A stretch of 64,000 nt of DNA from Streptomyces sp. V4I2 (GTDB lineage Bacteria > Actinomycetota > Actinomycetes > Streptomycetales > Streptomycetaceae): positions 9,424,001 through 9,488,000 of the forward strand of contig NZ_JAUSZM010000003.1 of assembly GCF_030817655.1 (NCBI RefSeq), read 5' to 3'. The translations under genes and the position numbers were made by a program. The notes under the pieces are model-generated. The model did not search any database. It saw nothing but the letters and a program-made list of their open reading frames with translations, and was not told the origin of the DNA. Positions 33,393-42,239 of the stretch are shown here, piece by piece; position 1 is the stretch's first letter, and every line of letters starts with the position of its first letter.

Positions 33393-35636
33393 GTGAAACG
33401 ACGCAGAACCGCCTTGCTCTCCCTGACGGCCCTGATAGGGGCGGCACTGGTGGGCCTCCCCGCCTCCGGGGCCGCCGCCGACGAGGTCGAACAGGTCAAG
33501 AACGGCACCTTCGACACCACCACCGCCCCCTGGTGGACCACCAGCAACGTCACCGCGGCCCTGTCCGACGGACAGCTCTGCGCGGACGTGCCGGGCGGCA
33601 CCGCCAACCGCTGGGACGCCGCCGTCGGCCAGAACGACCTCACCCTGGTCAAGGGGGAGTCGTACAGGTTCGCCTTCACGGCGAACGGTTCGCCCGACGG
33701 ACATGCCGTGCGCGCGATCGTGGGCCTGTCGGCGGCGCCGTACGACACCTACTTCGAGGTGACCCCGCAACTGAGCGTGTCGGGGAACTCGTACTCCTAC
33801 ACCTTCACCTCGCCCGTCGACACCGCCCAGGGGCAGGTCGGCTTCCAACTCGGCGGCGGCGCCGACCCGTTCCGCTTCTGCATGGACGACGTGTCCCTGC
33901 TGGGCGGGGTGCCGCCCGAGGTCTACGAGCCCGACACCGGCCCCCGGGTGCGCGTCAACCAGGTCGCCTATCTGCCGGCAGGCCCGAAGAACGCCACACT
34001 GGTCACCGACGCGACCACGAAACTGCCCTGGCAGCTCAAGAACTCCACCGGCGCGGTCGTCGCCCGGGGCTGGACCGTGCCGCGCGGCACCGACGCCTCC
34101 TCCGGGCAGAACGTCCACTCGATCGACTTCGGCGCCTACAAGAAGCAGGGCACGGGCTTCACCCTGGTCGCCGACGGCGAGACCGGCCGGCCCTTCGACA
34201 TCGGCACGGGCGCCTACGAGAAGCTGCGCCTGGACGCCGCGAAGTACTACTACACGCAGCGCAGCGGTATCGCGATCCGCGACGACCTGCGCCCGGGTTA
34301 CGCCCGCCCCGCCGGCCACGTCGACGTGCCGCCCAACCAGGGCGACTCCGCCGTCCCCTGCCAGCCCGGCGTCTGCGACTACACGCTCGACGTCACCGGC
34401 GGCTGGTACGACGCCGGCGACCACGGCAAGTACGTCGTCAACGGCGGCATCTCCACCTGGGAGCTGCTGAGCACCCACGAGCGCGCCCTGACGGCCCGCA
34501 CCGGACAGCCGGCGAAGCTCGGCGACGGCTCGCTCGCCATCCCCGAGAGCGGCAACAAGGTGCCGGACATCCTCGACGAGGTCCGCTGGGAACTGGACTT
34601 CCTGTTGAAGATGCAGGTGCCGGACGGACAGCCGCTGGCCGGCATGGCCCACCACAAGATGCACGACGAACAGTGGACCGGCCTGCCGCTGCTGCCCAGT
34701 GACGACCCGCAGAAGCGCGAACTGCACCCGCCGAGCACCCAGGCGACGCTCAACCTGGCGGCGACGGCGGCACAGGCGGCCCGCCTCTACCGGCCCTACG
34801 ACAAGACCTTCGCGGCGAAGGCCCTCGCCGCCGCCCGCAAGGCCTGGACGGCCGCCCTCGCCCACCCCGAGAGGTACGCCGACCCGGACGACGGCATCGG
34901 CGGCGGCGCCTACGCCGACACCGACGCCACCGACGAGTTCTACTGGGCGGCGGCCGAGCTGTATCTCACCACGGGAGAGAAGGCCTTCGCGGACCACGTC
35001 CTCGCCTCGCCCGTCCACACGGCCGACATCTTCGGCCCCCTCGGCTACGACTGGGCCAGGACGGCGGCAGCGGCCCGCCTCGACCTCGCGACGGTCCCGA
35101 GCAAGCTGCCCGGCCGGGACAAGGTGCGCCAGTCCGTGATCAAGGGCGCGGACCGCTACCTGACCACCCTGACGTCACATCCCTACGGCATGCCCTACGC
35201 CCCCGCTGACAACCTCTACGACTGGGGCTCCAACCACCAGATCCTGCACAACGCCGTCGTCATCGCCACCGCCTACGACATCAGCGGCGCCTCGAAGTAC
35301 CGTGACGGGGCCGTCCAGAGCATGGACTACGTCCTCGGCCGCAACGCGCTGAACATGTCGTACGTGACCGGCTACGGCGAGGTCAACGCCCACAACCAGC
35401 ACAGCCGTTGGTACGCCCGCCAGCTCGACCCGAGCCACCCGGCCCCGCCCGACGGAACCCTCGCGGGCGGACCGAACTCGAGCATCCAGGACCCCTACGC
35501 ACAGAGCAAACTCCAGGGTTGCGTCGGCCAGTTCTGCTACATCGACGACATCCAGTCCTGGTCGACCAACGAGCACACCATCAACTGGAACTCGGCCCTG
35601 ACCCGGATGGCGTCCTTCGCGGCGGATCAAGGCTGA
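33393..35636 (+). CDS. Secreted GH9 cellulase (CBM4/9-like, CelD N-terminal Ig, GH9)
   Basis: 747 residues from GTG 33393 (GAGGAG upstream). Order: signal peptide (about 1-30, cleaved near ASGAAA), CBM4/9-like domain (about 35-180, NGTFDTTTAPWW ... DDVSLLGG), CelD-type Ig-like domain (about 190-270, RVRVNQVAYLP), and the GH9 barrel. Catalytic residues visible are Asp340 and Asp343 in GGWYDAGDHGKYV, His in HNQHSRWYARQ, and proton donor Glu727 in WSTNEHTINW. Probably a processive or endo-acting cellulase. Its control by CebR follows from the upstream box. Its 3' end overlaps the convergent cytochrome b gene by 56 bases. Confidence 0.95.
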   Translation: MKRRRTALLSLTALIGAALVGLPASGAAADEVEQVKNGTFDTTTAPWWTTSNVTAALSDGQLCADVPGGTANRWDAAVGQNDLTLVKGESYRFAFTANGSPDGHAVRAIVGLSAAPYDTYFEVTPQLSVSGNSYSYTFTSPVDTAQGQVGFQLGGGADPFRFCMDDVSLLGGVPPEVYEPDTGPRVRVNQVAYLPAGPKNATLVTDATTKLPWQLKNSTGAVVARGWTVPRGTDASSGQNVHSIDFGAYKKQGTGFTLVADGETGRPFDIGTGAYEKLRLDAAKYYYTQRSGIAIRDDLRPGYARPAGHVDVPPNQGDSAVPCQPGVCDYTLDVTGGWYDAGDHGKYVVNGGISTWELLSTHERALTARTGQPAKLGDGSLAIPESGNKVPDILDEVRWELDFLLKMQVPDGQPLAGMAHHKMHDEQWTGLPLLPSDDPQKRELHPPSTQATLNLAATAAQAARLYRPYDKTFAAKALAAARKAWTAALAHPERYADPDDGIGGGAYADTDATDEFYWAAAELYLTTGEKAFADHVLASPVHTADIFGPLGYDWARTAAAARLDLATVPSKLPGRDKVRQSVIKGADRYLTTLTSHPYGMPYAPADNLYDWGSNHQILHNAVVIATAYDISGASKYRDGAVQSMDYVLGRNALNMSYVTGYGEVNAHNQHSRWYARQLDPSHPAPPDGTLAGGPNSSIQDPYAQSKLQGCVGQFCYIDDIQSWSTNEHTINWNSALTRMASFAADQG

Positions 35637-37086
35637 CGCGCTCACGCTCCACCAGTTCCCCCGGCCGCTCATGGGCGGTCAGGGTGTGAAGCCGGGCCTG
35701 GTCGAGCGGCTGGTGCACCTCGACGTACTCGCCGTGCGGCAGCCGCTTGATCACGCCCGTCTCACGACCGTGCAACACCAGCTCCCGGTCCCGGAGTTGG
35801 AGCCCGAGACAGATGCGCCGGGTGACGACGAAGACGACCGCGGGAACGACGAACACCGCGATGCGGACCGCCCATGTCACCGTGTTGATCGACAGATGGA
35901 GACGGGTCGCCACGATGTCGTTGCCCCCGCCCGCCAGCAGGATCAGGTAGGCGCTGATCCAGGCCGCGCCGATCGCCGTACGGACGGGCCGGTTGCGCGG
36001 GCGGTCGAGGAGGTGGTGCTCCCGCCTGTCGCCCGTGATCCGGGCCTCCAGGAACGGGTACACGCCGATGAACAACAGGAGCAGCGGGAACACGACGATC
36101 GGTATCAGCACACCGAGGACGAGGGTGTGGCCCCACAGGGTGATCTCCCACCCCGGCATGACCCGCACCAGTCCCTCCGCGAAACCCAGATACCAGTCGG
36201 GCTGGGCGCCCGTGGAGACCTGGTCGGCGCGGAAGGGGCCGTACGCCCAGACAGGATTGATCGACGCCACGGCCGCGATCAGCGCCAGCACCCCGAAGAC
36301 CAGGAAGAAGAAGCCGCCCGCCTTCGCCATGTACACCGGGAAGAACGGGGCACCGACGACATTGCGTTCGCTGCGCCCGGGACCCGCGAACTGGGTGTGC
36401 TTGTGGTAGACGACCAGCAGCACATGAGCCACCACGAGCGCCGCCATGATGCCCGGGATCACCAGCACGTGCAGCGAGTAGAAGCGGGCCACGATGTCGT
36501 CGCCGGGGAACTCGCCGCCGAACAGGAACATCGAGAGATACGTCCCCACGACCGGGACCGCCAGCAGGGCGCCGTCGACGAACCTCAGGCCCGTCCCGGA
36601 CAGCAGGTCGTCCGGCAGCGAGTAGCCGAACAGGCCCTCGAACAGGCCGAGGAAGAGCAGGGACCAGCCGAACAGCCAGTTGATCTCCCGCGGTTTGCGG
36701 AACGAGCCGGTGAAGAAGTGCCGCATCATGTGCGTGAACATCCCGGCCACGAAGACCAGCGCCGCCCAGTGGTGCAGCTGCCGGATCAGCAGCCCGCCGC
36801 GCACGTCGAAGCTGATGTCCAGCGTGGAGGCGTACGCCTCGGACATGCGGACGCCGTTGAGCGGGGTGTAACTGCCGTGGTACGTCACCTCGTTCATCGA
36901 CGGATGGAAGAAGAGCGTGAGCCACACGCCGGTCAGGATCAGGACGACGAAGCTGTACAGACAGATCTCGCCGAGCAGGAAGGACCAGTGGTCCGGGAAG
37001 ACCTTGCGCAGGTACCGCCTGCCGAGGGTGTGGATGCCGAGACGGCCGTCGAACCAGTCGGCCACCCGCTCGCCCTTGCTTGTCAC
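35581..37086 (-). CDS. Orphan QcrB-like cytochrome b (bc1 complex-type) subunit
   Basis: 501 residues from GTG 37086. Strong similarity to actinobacterial QcrB: FPDHWSFLLGEICLYSFVVL, HPSMNEVTYHGSYTPLNG, the heme-ligand helices (LIRQLHHWAALVF, SLHVLVIPGIMAALVVAHVLL), QPDWYLGFAEGLVR (the PEWY-type Qo motif as PDWY), and the C-terminal VLHGRETGVIKRLPHGEYVEVH. No qcrA or qcrC gene is next to it, so it is a paralogue outside the canonical qcrCAB operon. It overlaps the ECF41 sigma gene by GTGA and is therefore translationally coupled to it. Partners and role are unknown. Confidence 0.9.
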   Translation of the reverse strand: MTSKGERVADWFDGRLGIHTLGRRYLRKVFPDHWSFLLGEICLYSFVVLILTGVWLTLFFHPSMNEVTYHGSYTPLNGVRMSEAYASTLDISFDVRGGLLIRQLHHWAALVFVAGMFTHMMRHFFTGSFRKPREINWLFGWSLLFLGLFEGLFGYSLPDDLLSGTGLRFVDGALLAVPVVGTYLSMFLFGGEFPGDDIVARFYSLHVLVIPGIMAALVVAHVLLVVYHKHTQFAGPGRSERNVVGAPFFPVYMAKAGGFFFLVFGVLALIAAVASINPVWAYGPFRADQVSTGAQPDWYLGFAEGLVRVMPGWEITLWGHTLVLGVLIPIVVFPLLLLFIGVYPFLEARITGDRREHHLLDRPRNRPVRTAIGAAWISAYLILLAGGGNDIVATRLHLSINTVTWAVRIAVFVVPAVVFVVTRRICLGLQLRDRELVLHGRETGVIKRLPHGEYVEVHQPLDQARLHTLTAHERPGELVERERVSLDPPRRTPSGSGPSSS

Positions 37087-38027
37087 GTCTCCTCCCGGTG
37101 TACGTGCGTGAGCTTCTCGGGGTTGGTCACGATGTAGACCCCCGACACCTGGTCGCCCTCGGGGGTGAGGTCCATGACCATCACCGCGTACGGCGAGTCG
37201 CCCTCGAACAGCACGGCCGCGTCGTCGCCGTTGACGCGCCGGTAGCGCAGGTCCAGGTTCTGCGGGGTGCGCCGGCCGGCGTAGCCGGTGATGAGGCGGA
37301 CGGCCTTGTCCCGGCCGTGCACCGGGCGCAGTCCCGCCGGTTTGCGCAGGCCCCCGCCGTCCGTCCACACCGTGACGTCCGGCGCCAGGATCTCCATCAG
37401 CGCCGCGATGTCCCCGCCGAGCGCGGCCCGCACGAACCGCTCCGTCGCCTCTCGCCGCACTCTCGGATGCGCCCGGTGCAGCGGCCGCCGCGCGTGCACA
37501 TGGCCCCGCGCGCGATGCGCCAGCTGCCGTACGGCCGCCGGGGTGCGGTCGATGATCTCCGCGATCTCGGTGTGGGCGTACCCGAACACCTCGTTCAGGA
37601 CGAACACCGCCCGCTCCAGCGGCGTCAGGGACTCCAGCACCACCAGCATCGCCAGCGACACCGACTCGGTGCGCAGCGCCGGATCCTCGGCCCCGCCGTC
37701 CTCGCCCGCGACCAACGGCTCGGGCAGCCACGGACCGACGTACGTCTCCCGGCGGCGGCTGACCGCGGCGCGGCGGGCCAGCGCGTGGTTGACGGCGATA
37801 CGGACCAGATACGCCCGGGGATTGTCGATGCCGTCGAGCGAGGCGCCGCCGCGCCGCCCCGTCCACGACAGCCAGGTCTCCTGGAGCACGTCCTCGGTGT
37901 CGGCGACACTGCCCAGCATGTTGTAGACCACGCCGAACAACAGCTCCCGATGCCCGAGGAACACACCGGTCGCATCGCCCGGCGGCCCGCCGGTCTCGGA
38001 ACGGTCGGAAACGGTGTGCTCGGACAT
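37083..38027 (-). CDS. ECF41-type sigma factor with SnoaL-like C-terminal domain (SigJ-like)
   Basis: 314 residues. Region 2 includes GVVYNMLGSVADTEDVLQETWLSW; region 4 includes LTPLERAVFVLNEVFGYAHTEIAEIIDRTPAAVRQLAHRAR. The C-terminal NTF2-like domain carries a DGGGLRKPAG segment (the DGGG(K) motif) and NPEKL near the end (the NPDKL-type motif), both hallmarks of ECF41, in which the extension controls sigma activity. ECF41 genes usually neighbour carboxymuconolactone decarboxylase, oxidoreductase or epimerase genes; here the partner is instead a coupled cytochrome b gene, which is unusual. Confidence 0.93.
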   Translation of the reverse strand: MSEHTVSDRSETGGPPGDATGVFLGHRELLFGVVYNMLGSVADTEDVLQETWLSWTGRRGGASLDGIDNPRAYLVRIAVNHALARRAAVSRRRETYVGPWLPEPLVAGEDGGAEDPALRTESVSLAMLVVLESLTPLERAVFVLNEVFGYAHTEIAEIIDRTPAAVRQLAHRARGHVHARRPLHRAHPRVRREATERFVRAALGGDIAALMEILAPDVTVWTDGGGLRKPAGLRPVHGRDKAVRLITGYAGRRTPQNLDLRYRRVNGDDAAVLFEGDSPYAVMVMDLTPEGDQVSGVYIVTNPEKLTHVHREET

Positions 38028-38136
38028 GTGTGGGCCTCCCCGGTGGCGCGCTCACCACTGCGACGGCGGGCGGGTGCCGGAATGTGACATGAGGCCGGTG
38101 GAATGTGACCCACGCCTCACCCCCGGGCCGCCGCCA

Positions 38137-38208
38137 GGTACCCCTCCGGTACCGCTGAACTACTTGCTTGACCTGGGGATATTTACGAGTAAGTACCCGC
38201 GCGGTACC
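38137..38208 (+). promoter_or_regulatory. Promoter with repeated GGTACC sites before antitoxin gene
   Basis: GGTACC-type sequences occur at 38137-38142, 38148-38153 and 38203-38208, and the last forms an inverted pair with GTACC at 38193-38197. A possible -35 TTGACC (38168-38173) and -10 TAAGTA (38190-38195) are 16 bases apart. Repeated palindromic sites over a promoter fit autorepression by a ribbon-helix-helix antitoxin. Confidence 0.5.
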
Positions 38209-38216
38209 GTGAAGAC

Positions 38217-38462
38217 ATGCCAGCTCTCAACGTGGAGTTCAGCGACCGCGAGCTAGAGGACCTGCGGCAGATCGCCAAGGAGCGGGGTACGTCCATGAAG
38301 GCCCTCGTGCGAGAGGCGGCCGCCGCCGACATCGCCCGGCACCGAGCACTGCAGGAGGGCGCGGAGGCCTTCCGCCGGTTCTTCGCGGCCCACGCCGACG
38401 AGTTCGCGGAGGCCTTCCCGGACGACGAACCGGCCGCCAAGGGCGAGGGGCGGGTCGCCTGA
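38217..38462 (+). CDS. Ribbon-helix-helix-type antitoxin
   Basis: 81 residues. The N-terminus PALNVEFSDRELEDLRQIAKERGTSMKALVREAA has a short beta strand followed by two helices, as in MetJ/Arc antitoxins, and the acidic C-terminus could wrap a toxin. It precedes the Fic-like gene by 3 bases and is surely co-transcribed. It probably binds the GGTACC repeats just upstream. Confidence 0.82.
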   Translation: MPALNVEFSDRELEDLRQIAKERGTSMKALVREAAAADIARHRALQEGAEAFRRFFAAHADEFAEAFPDDEPAAKGEGRVA

Positions 38463-38465
38463 CCC

Positions 38466-38843
38466 ATGGCTCCCGTCGTTCACATCGACGTGCCCTGGCT
38501 GCTCCAGCGGCACGAAGAGGTCCTGCCCGACCAGCCCACGATCAACGACTTCTCCGCCTTAGTCGCCGCCGTCGCCCGGCACCGCGTCGACCCGCCCCGC
38601 CTCGGCGTGGACTCCGACCCGGCCTGGCGGGCCGCCGCCCTGCTGCACACCCTCGCCCTGCTCAAGCCGCTGCCGTCGGCCAACGCCCGCTTCGCCTGCG
38701 CGACGGCGGTGGCGTACATGTTCGTCAGCGGCGTCGGCATCGACCCGCCCTACGGCGCCCTTGTCGACCTCGCCCGCGACCTGATCTCCGGCAAGGCGGA
38801 CGTGTACGGCGCGGCGGACCGGCTGCGGTCCTGGCAGATCTGA
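38466..38843 (+). CDS. Fic/Doc-family toxin-like protein with degenerate catalytic motif
   Basis: 125 residues. HIDVPWLLQRHEEVLPDQPTINDFSALVAAVARHRV and AALLHTLALLKPLPSANARFACATAVAYMFVSGVGID follow the Doc fold, but the catalytic HxFxDGNKR sequence appears as KPLPSANAR: the histidine, aspartate, glycine and lysine are replaced. It may be an inactive or altered Fic protein, acting by binding only. Codon 32 (38559-38561) is TTA, so translation may depend on bldA. Partner of the antitoxin just upstream. Confidence 0.78.
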   Translation: MAPVVHIDVPWLLQRHEEVLPDQPTINDFSALVAAVARHRVDPPRLGVDSDPAWRAAALLHTLALLKPLPSANARFACATAVAYMFVSGVGIDPPYGALVDLARDLISGKADVYGAADRLRSWQI

Positions 38844-39351
38844 GGCTCCCGGGCGCGGATCCGCCGTCCGCCCCGGGGCCGCCGGCCGAGGGCGGGAGGA
38901 ACGGGGCCGGCGGCCGACTGCGCGCAGAAGAGCCGCCGTTCTGCGCGGGGCCTCCGAGGAAAAGGCCGGTTCCAGTGCACTGCGCGGCCGGGTGTGCCGG
39001 GAGCGTGCGTACCGCTCCGGTATGTGCGCGTGAATCACACGGGGCGCATGCGAGGGCGAAAGCCGGTACCGGCTCGGTGAGTTGCCGCCGTCCCGTCGCC
39101 GTATCTGACTTTCTTTCAATGGTGTGGATGTTTCCCAAGTGCCTTGTTGGTCATGAGTGACTGTGCAAGGGTGAAGAACCGGTGTGGGGGGTAAGGGCCG
39201 GCTCGCATTCGTCCCGTGGGGAACCGGGACGGACGGAAGCCGGAGAATTCACGCTCCTCACGCTCGCGCCCGAAAGGCGAGCGCCGGTCCGGGCTTCTTT
39301 CCGGCGACCAGAACTTCTGTGTCCCCATGCGCGTGGGAAGGAATCCGCTCA
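38844..39351. other. Long leader region before the second sigma-like/ricin gene
   Basis: About 500 bases with no supported gene. GC falls around 39100-39170, which likely contains the promoter. A hairpin with CGCTCGC/GCGAGCG arms is at 39261-39283. The GGAAGGAATCCGCT around the ribosome site (39336-39349) resembles GGAGGAATGCCGCT before the first paralogue, suggesting that the duplicated unit includes the translation start. Confidence 0.5.
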
Positions 39352-40977
39352 GTGCCCACCCCCCACCCCCCTCGCCCTCCCTATCCTCCGGCAGGCGGGG
39401 TCCCCGAAGAATCCGACGAGAGCCTCGGCGCCGCGCTCAGAGGCCGCCCGGACGTCGAGGTTGGCAAGTCCGTCGCCCTGCTCATGGCGCGGCACTGGCA
39501 GCCGGTCCACGAGTACGCGGCGATCTGCCTGGCCTCGCCCGAGGACACCGCCTCGATGGTCACCGCCGCCGCCTTCCACCAGGTCTTCGACCGGCTCACC
39601 CTCGGCGAGCCGGCCGTGGCGTTGCGCCCGCGGTTACTCGTGACAGTGCGGGACACCGTCAGACAGTGGTCGGCCGAGGAGTACATATCGGCGGTATTGC
39701 CGGAATTGGGGAAACCCTCCGGAGGTCGTGGTATGCGCGCGGCCAAGTCACTGACGCCGGAAAATCGCAAGTTGGCGGAGCGTTCATTCCATACGCTCCC
39801 CGGACTCGCCCGGTGTTTGCTGTGGCACGTCGAGGTCGAGGCGGAGGGTATTGCCGTCCCCGCCGCTCTCCTCGGCATGGATACCGACACCGCGTCGGCG
39901 GCTCTCGAACAAGCGCGTGAAAAACTCCGCGAAGGATGTGTACATGCCCATCGGGAACTCGCGCCGACCAAGGATTGCCGCTTCTACAACCGTCTCCTCG
40001 ACGTTCCCATTCGCCGCGGCGGGGCCCTGCTGCCGGATGTCCGGCAACACCTGGGGGAGTGCCGCCACTGCCGAAACGCCGCCGAACAACTGAGCCATTT
40101 CGAGGGCGGTTTGGGGATGCTGCTCGCCGAGGCGGTGCTCGGCTGGGGCGGCCGACGCTATCTGGAGACCCGTCCGGCCCGCACGCAGCAGCAGCCCCGC
40201 CCACGCGGTTCCTCCCGGCACGGCGGCGGACGCCGTCGACTGCTGCCGGGGATCCCGACGCCCGGCCGCCGGCTCCCGGGCGTGGGGCTGCGCTCCTCCA
40301 GGACGCTCCTGACCGGTGTGGGCCTGGCCTCCGCGGGGCTGCTCGCGACCACGCTCGTCGCCGGCCTGTGGTCGGACGAGGACGGCGTCGACCCGGCCGC
40401 CTCCACCAGCGCGACCGGCGGCGTCGGGGCGGCCCCGGGCGCCGACACCCCGGCCCCGCCGACGGCGTCCTCCGGCACCGCCCAGCTCCCCACCGTGCCG
40501 GGACGCACCAGACTGCGCAACGTCGCCGCCGACCTGTGCCTCGACATCACGGGCGAACCGAAACCCGGGGCCGGTACCGAGCTGGCGGCCTGCTCGTCCG
40601 CCCCGACACAGCAGTGGACGTACGAGAGCGACGGGCTGCTGCGCAGCGTGGCGGAGCCCGACCTGTGTCTCGACTCGCACGCCGACGCCGGCGTGGTCAT
40701 CCTCGGCACCTGCGCCGGGGAGAGGACGAGGCGGGCCGACGACGTGCGCTACGACCTCACCGTGCAGGGCGAGTTGCTGCCCCGCTGGGACGAACAGCTC
40801 GCCCTCACCTCCACCACCGACGACCCGGGCGCCGACATCGTCGTCAAGGTCCGCGACGGCTCCCCCGGGCAACGCTGGCTGACCGACCCGGCGTCGACGG
40901 CCACCCCCGGCTCGCTGTCGGACACCGGGACGCAGAATCCCGGCGCGCGGGTGGTGGGGCTGTCGGACCGTATCTAG
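39352..40977 (+). CDS. Second ECF-sigma-like, zinc-finger, transmembrane, ricin-lectin fusion protein
   Basis: 541 residues from GTG 39352 (GGAAGGA, 9-base spacing). Paralogue of the 21329 protein: sigma-like region 2 (LLMARHWQPVHEYAAICLA, RPRLLVTVRDTVRQW), region-4-like part (LPGLARCLLWHVEVEAEG), zinc finger HLGECRHC (about 232), membrane helix (about 316-340, RTLLTGVGLASAGLLATTLV), and ricin domain (about 385-510, DLCLDI, QQWTYE, LCLDSH, GQRWLTD). It lacks the glycine/tyrosine tail of its paralogue. Codon 95 (39634-39636) is TTA, unlike its paralogue. Likely a sensor that links an extracellular carbohydrate to transcription. Confidence 0.83.
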   Translation: MPTPHPPRPPYPPAGGVPEESDESLGAALRGRPDVEVGKSVALLMARHWQPVHEYAAICLASPEDTASMVTAAAFHQVFDRLTLGEPAVALRPRLLVTVRDTVRQWSAEEYISAVLPELGKPSGGRGMRAAKSLTPENRKLAERSFHTLPGLARCLLWHVEVEAEGIAVPAALLGMDTDTASAALEQAREKLREGCVHAHRELAPTKDCRFYNRLLDVPIRRGGALLPDVRQHLGECRHCRNAAEQLSHFEGGLGMLLAEAVLGWGGRRYLETRPARTQQQPRPRGSSRHGGGRRRLLPGIPTPGRRLPGVGLRSSRTLLTGVGLASAGLLATTLVAGLWSDEDGVDPAASTSATGGVGAAPGADTPAPPTASSGTAQLPTVPGRTRLRNVAADLCLDITGEPKPGAGTELAACSSAPTQQWTYESDGLLRSVAEPDLCLDSHADAGVVILGTCAGERTRRADDVRYDLTVQGELLPRWDEQLALTSTTDDPGADIVVKVRDGSPGQRWLTDPASTATPGSLSDTGTQNPGARVVGLSDRI

Positions 40978-40996
40978 TGCCGGAGTCTGTCCGGCC

Positions 40997-42166
40997 TTAT
41001 GCCGGCCCCTCCACCAGGTCGGCGGGGCCGACGGTCGCCGGGGTGGCGTGTCCGGACAGGGCCAGGGTGAGGTCCAGCTCCGCGAGCAGACAGCGGATCA
41101 CGTGCTCGACGCCCGGCTGGCCGTCGAGTCCGAGCCCGTAGACGTACGGCCGTCCGACCAGGACCGCCCGGGCGCCCAGGGCGAGGGCCTTGAAGACGTC
41201 GTCGCCCGTGCGGATGCCGCTGTCGAACAGGACGGTCAGGCGGTCGCCGACCGCTGCCGCGACCCGCGGCAGCGCGTCGGCCGCCGCGACCGACCCGGCC
41301 ACCTGACGGCCGCCGTGGTTGGACACCACCACCCCGTCCATCCCGGCATCGGCGGCGAGCCGGGCGTCGTCCGGATGCAGAACGCCCTTGAGGACGATCG
41401 GTCCGTCCCAGTTCTCCCGCAGGAACGCCAGGTCCGGCCAGGTCTTGGCGGGATCCGCGAACATGCCGACGAAGTGCATCACCGCCGCGTTCGGATCCTC
41501 GTGCACCGGCTTGGCCAGGCCCGCCCGGAAGGCCGGGTCGGAGAAGTAGTTGGCGGTGCCCACACCGTGCAGGAACGGCAGATACGCCTGGTCGAGGTCG
41601 CGGGGCCGCCAGGACAGCAGTGGCGTGTCGAGCGTGACGACCAGCGCGGTGAACCCGGCCGCCTTCGCCCGGTTCAGGAAACTCCGGGCCACCTCGGGGT
41701 CCTTCGGCCAGTACAGCTGGAACCAGCGCTCGGCGTCCCCCATCGCCTCGGCGACCTGCTCCATCGGCGTGCTGGAAGCCGAGGACAGGATGTACGGCAC
41801 GCCCTGCGCGGCGGCGGCCCGGGCGGCGGCCGGCTCGGCGTCCGGGTGCATGATCGACAGCACGCCGACCGGTGCCAGGGCCAGCGGCGCGGGCAGGGAA
41901 CGGCCCAACACCTCGACGGACAGGTCCCGTTCGTGGACGTCCCGCAGCATGCGCGGCACGATCCGGCGGCGCTCCAGAGCGGCCCGGTTGGCGCGGGCCG
42001 TACTGCCGTCGCCCGCGCTGCCCGCCACATAGCCGACCGGGCCGGGGCCGAGCCGCTGCTCGGTCAGCTCCTCCAGCCGGGTCAGATCGGTGGGCAGGCG
42101 CGGTACCGCGCCCGACATCCCGTTCAGATAGATCTCGTACTGGAAGTCCGCCCAGTGCTTGCCCAT
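40997..42166 (-). CDS. FMN-dependent alpha-hydroxy acid oxidase (lactate 2-monooxygenase-like)
   Basis: 389 residues from ATG 42166. The TIM-barrel FMN family signature is complete: LAPVGVLSIMHPDAEPAAARAA, YILSSASSTPMEQVAEA, WFQLYWPKDPEV, catalytic SNHGGRQVAGSVAA with the active-site histidine, and DSGIRTGDDVFKALALGARAVLVGRPYVYGL. The N-terminal FQYEIYLNGMSG resembles lactate 2-monooxygenase more than glycolate oxidase. It should oxidise lactate or a related 2-hydroxy acid with oxygen. Confidence 0.9.
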   Translation of the reverse strand: MGKHWADFQYEIYLNGMSGAVPRLPTDLTRLEELTEQRLGPGPVGYVAGSAGDGSTARANRAALERRRIVPRMLRDVHERDLSVEVLGRSLPAPLALAPVGVLSIMHPDAEPAAARAAAAQGVPYILSSASSTPMEQVAEAMGDAERWFQLYWPKDPEVARSFLNRAKAAGFTALVVTLDTPLLSWRPRDLDQAYLPFLHGVGTANYFSDPAFRAGLAKPVHEDPNAAVMHFVGMFADPAKTWPDLAFLRENWDGPIVLKGVLHPDDARLAADAGMDGVVVSNHGGRQVAGSVAAADALPRVAAAVGDRLTVLFDSGIRTGDDVFKALALGARAVLVGRPYVYGLGLDGQPGVEHVIRCLLAELDLTLALSGHATPATVGPADLVEGPA

Positions 42167-42239
42167 CAGTACCGCCCCGCCTCTCCTCGTCGAGCAGCGT
42201 CGCCCCGACGATACCGGCGAGTAGGCGCAGGTCCGCCCG

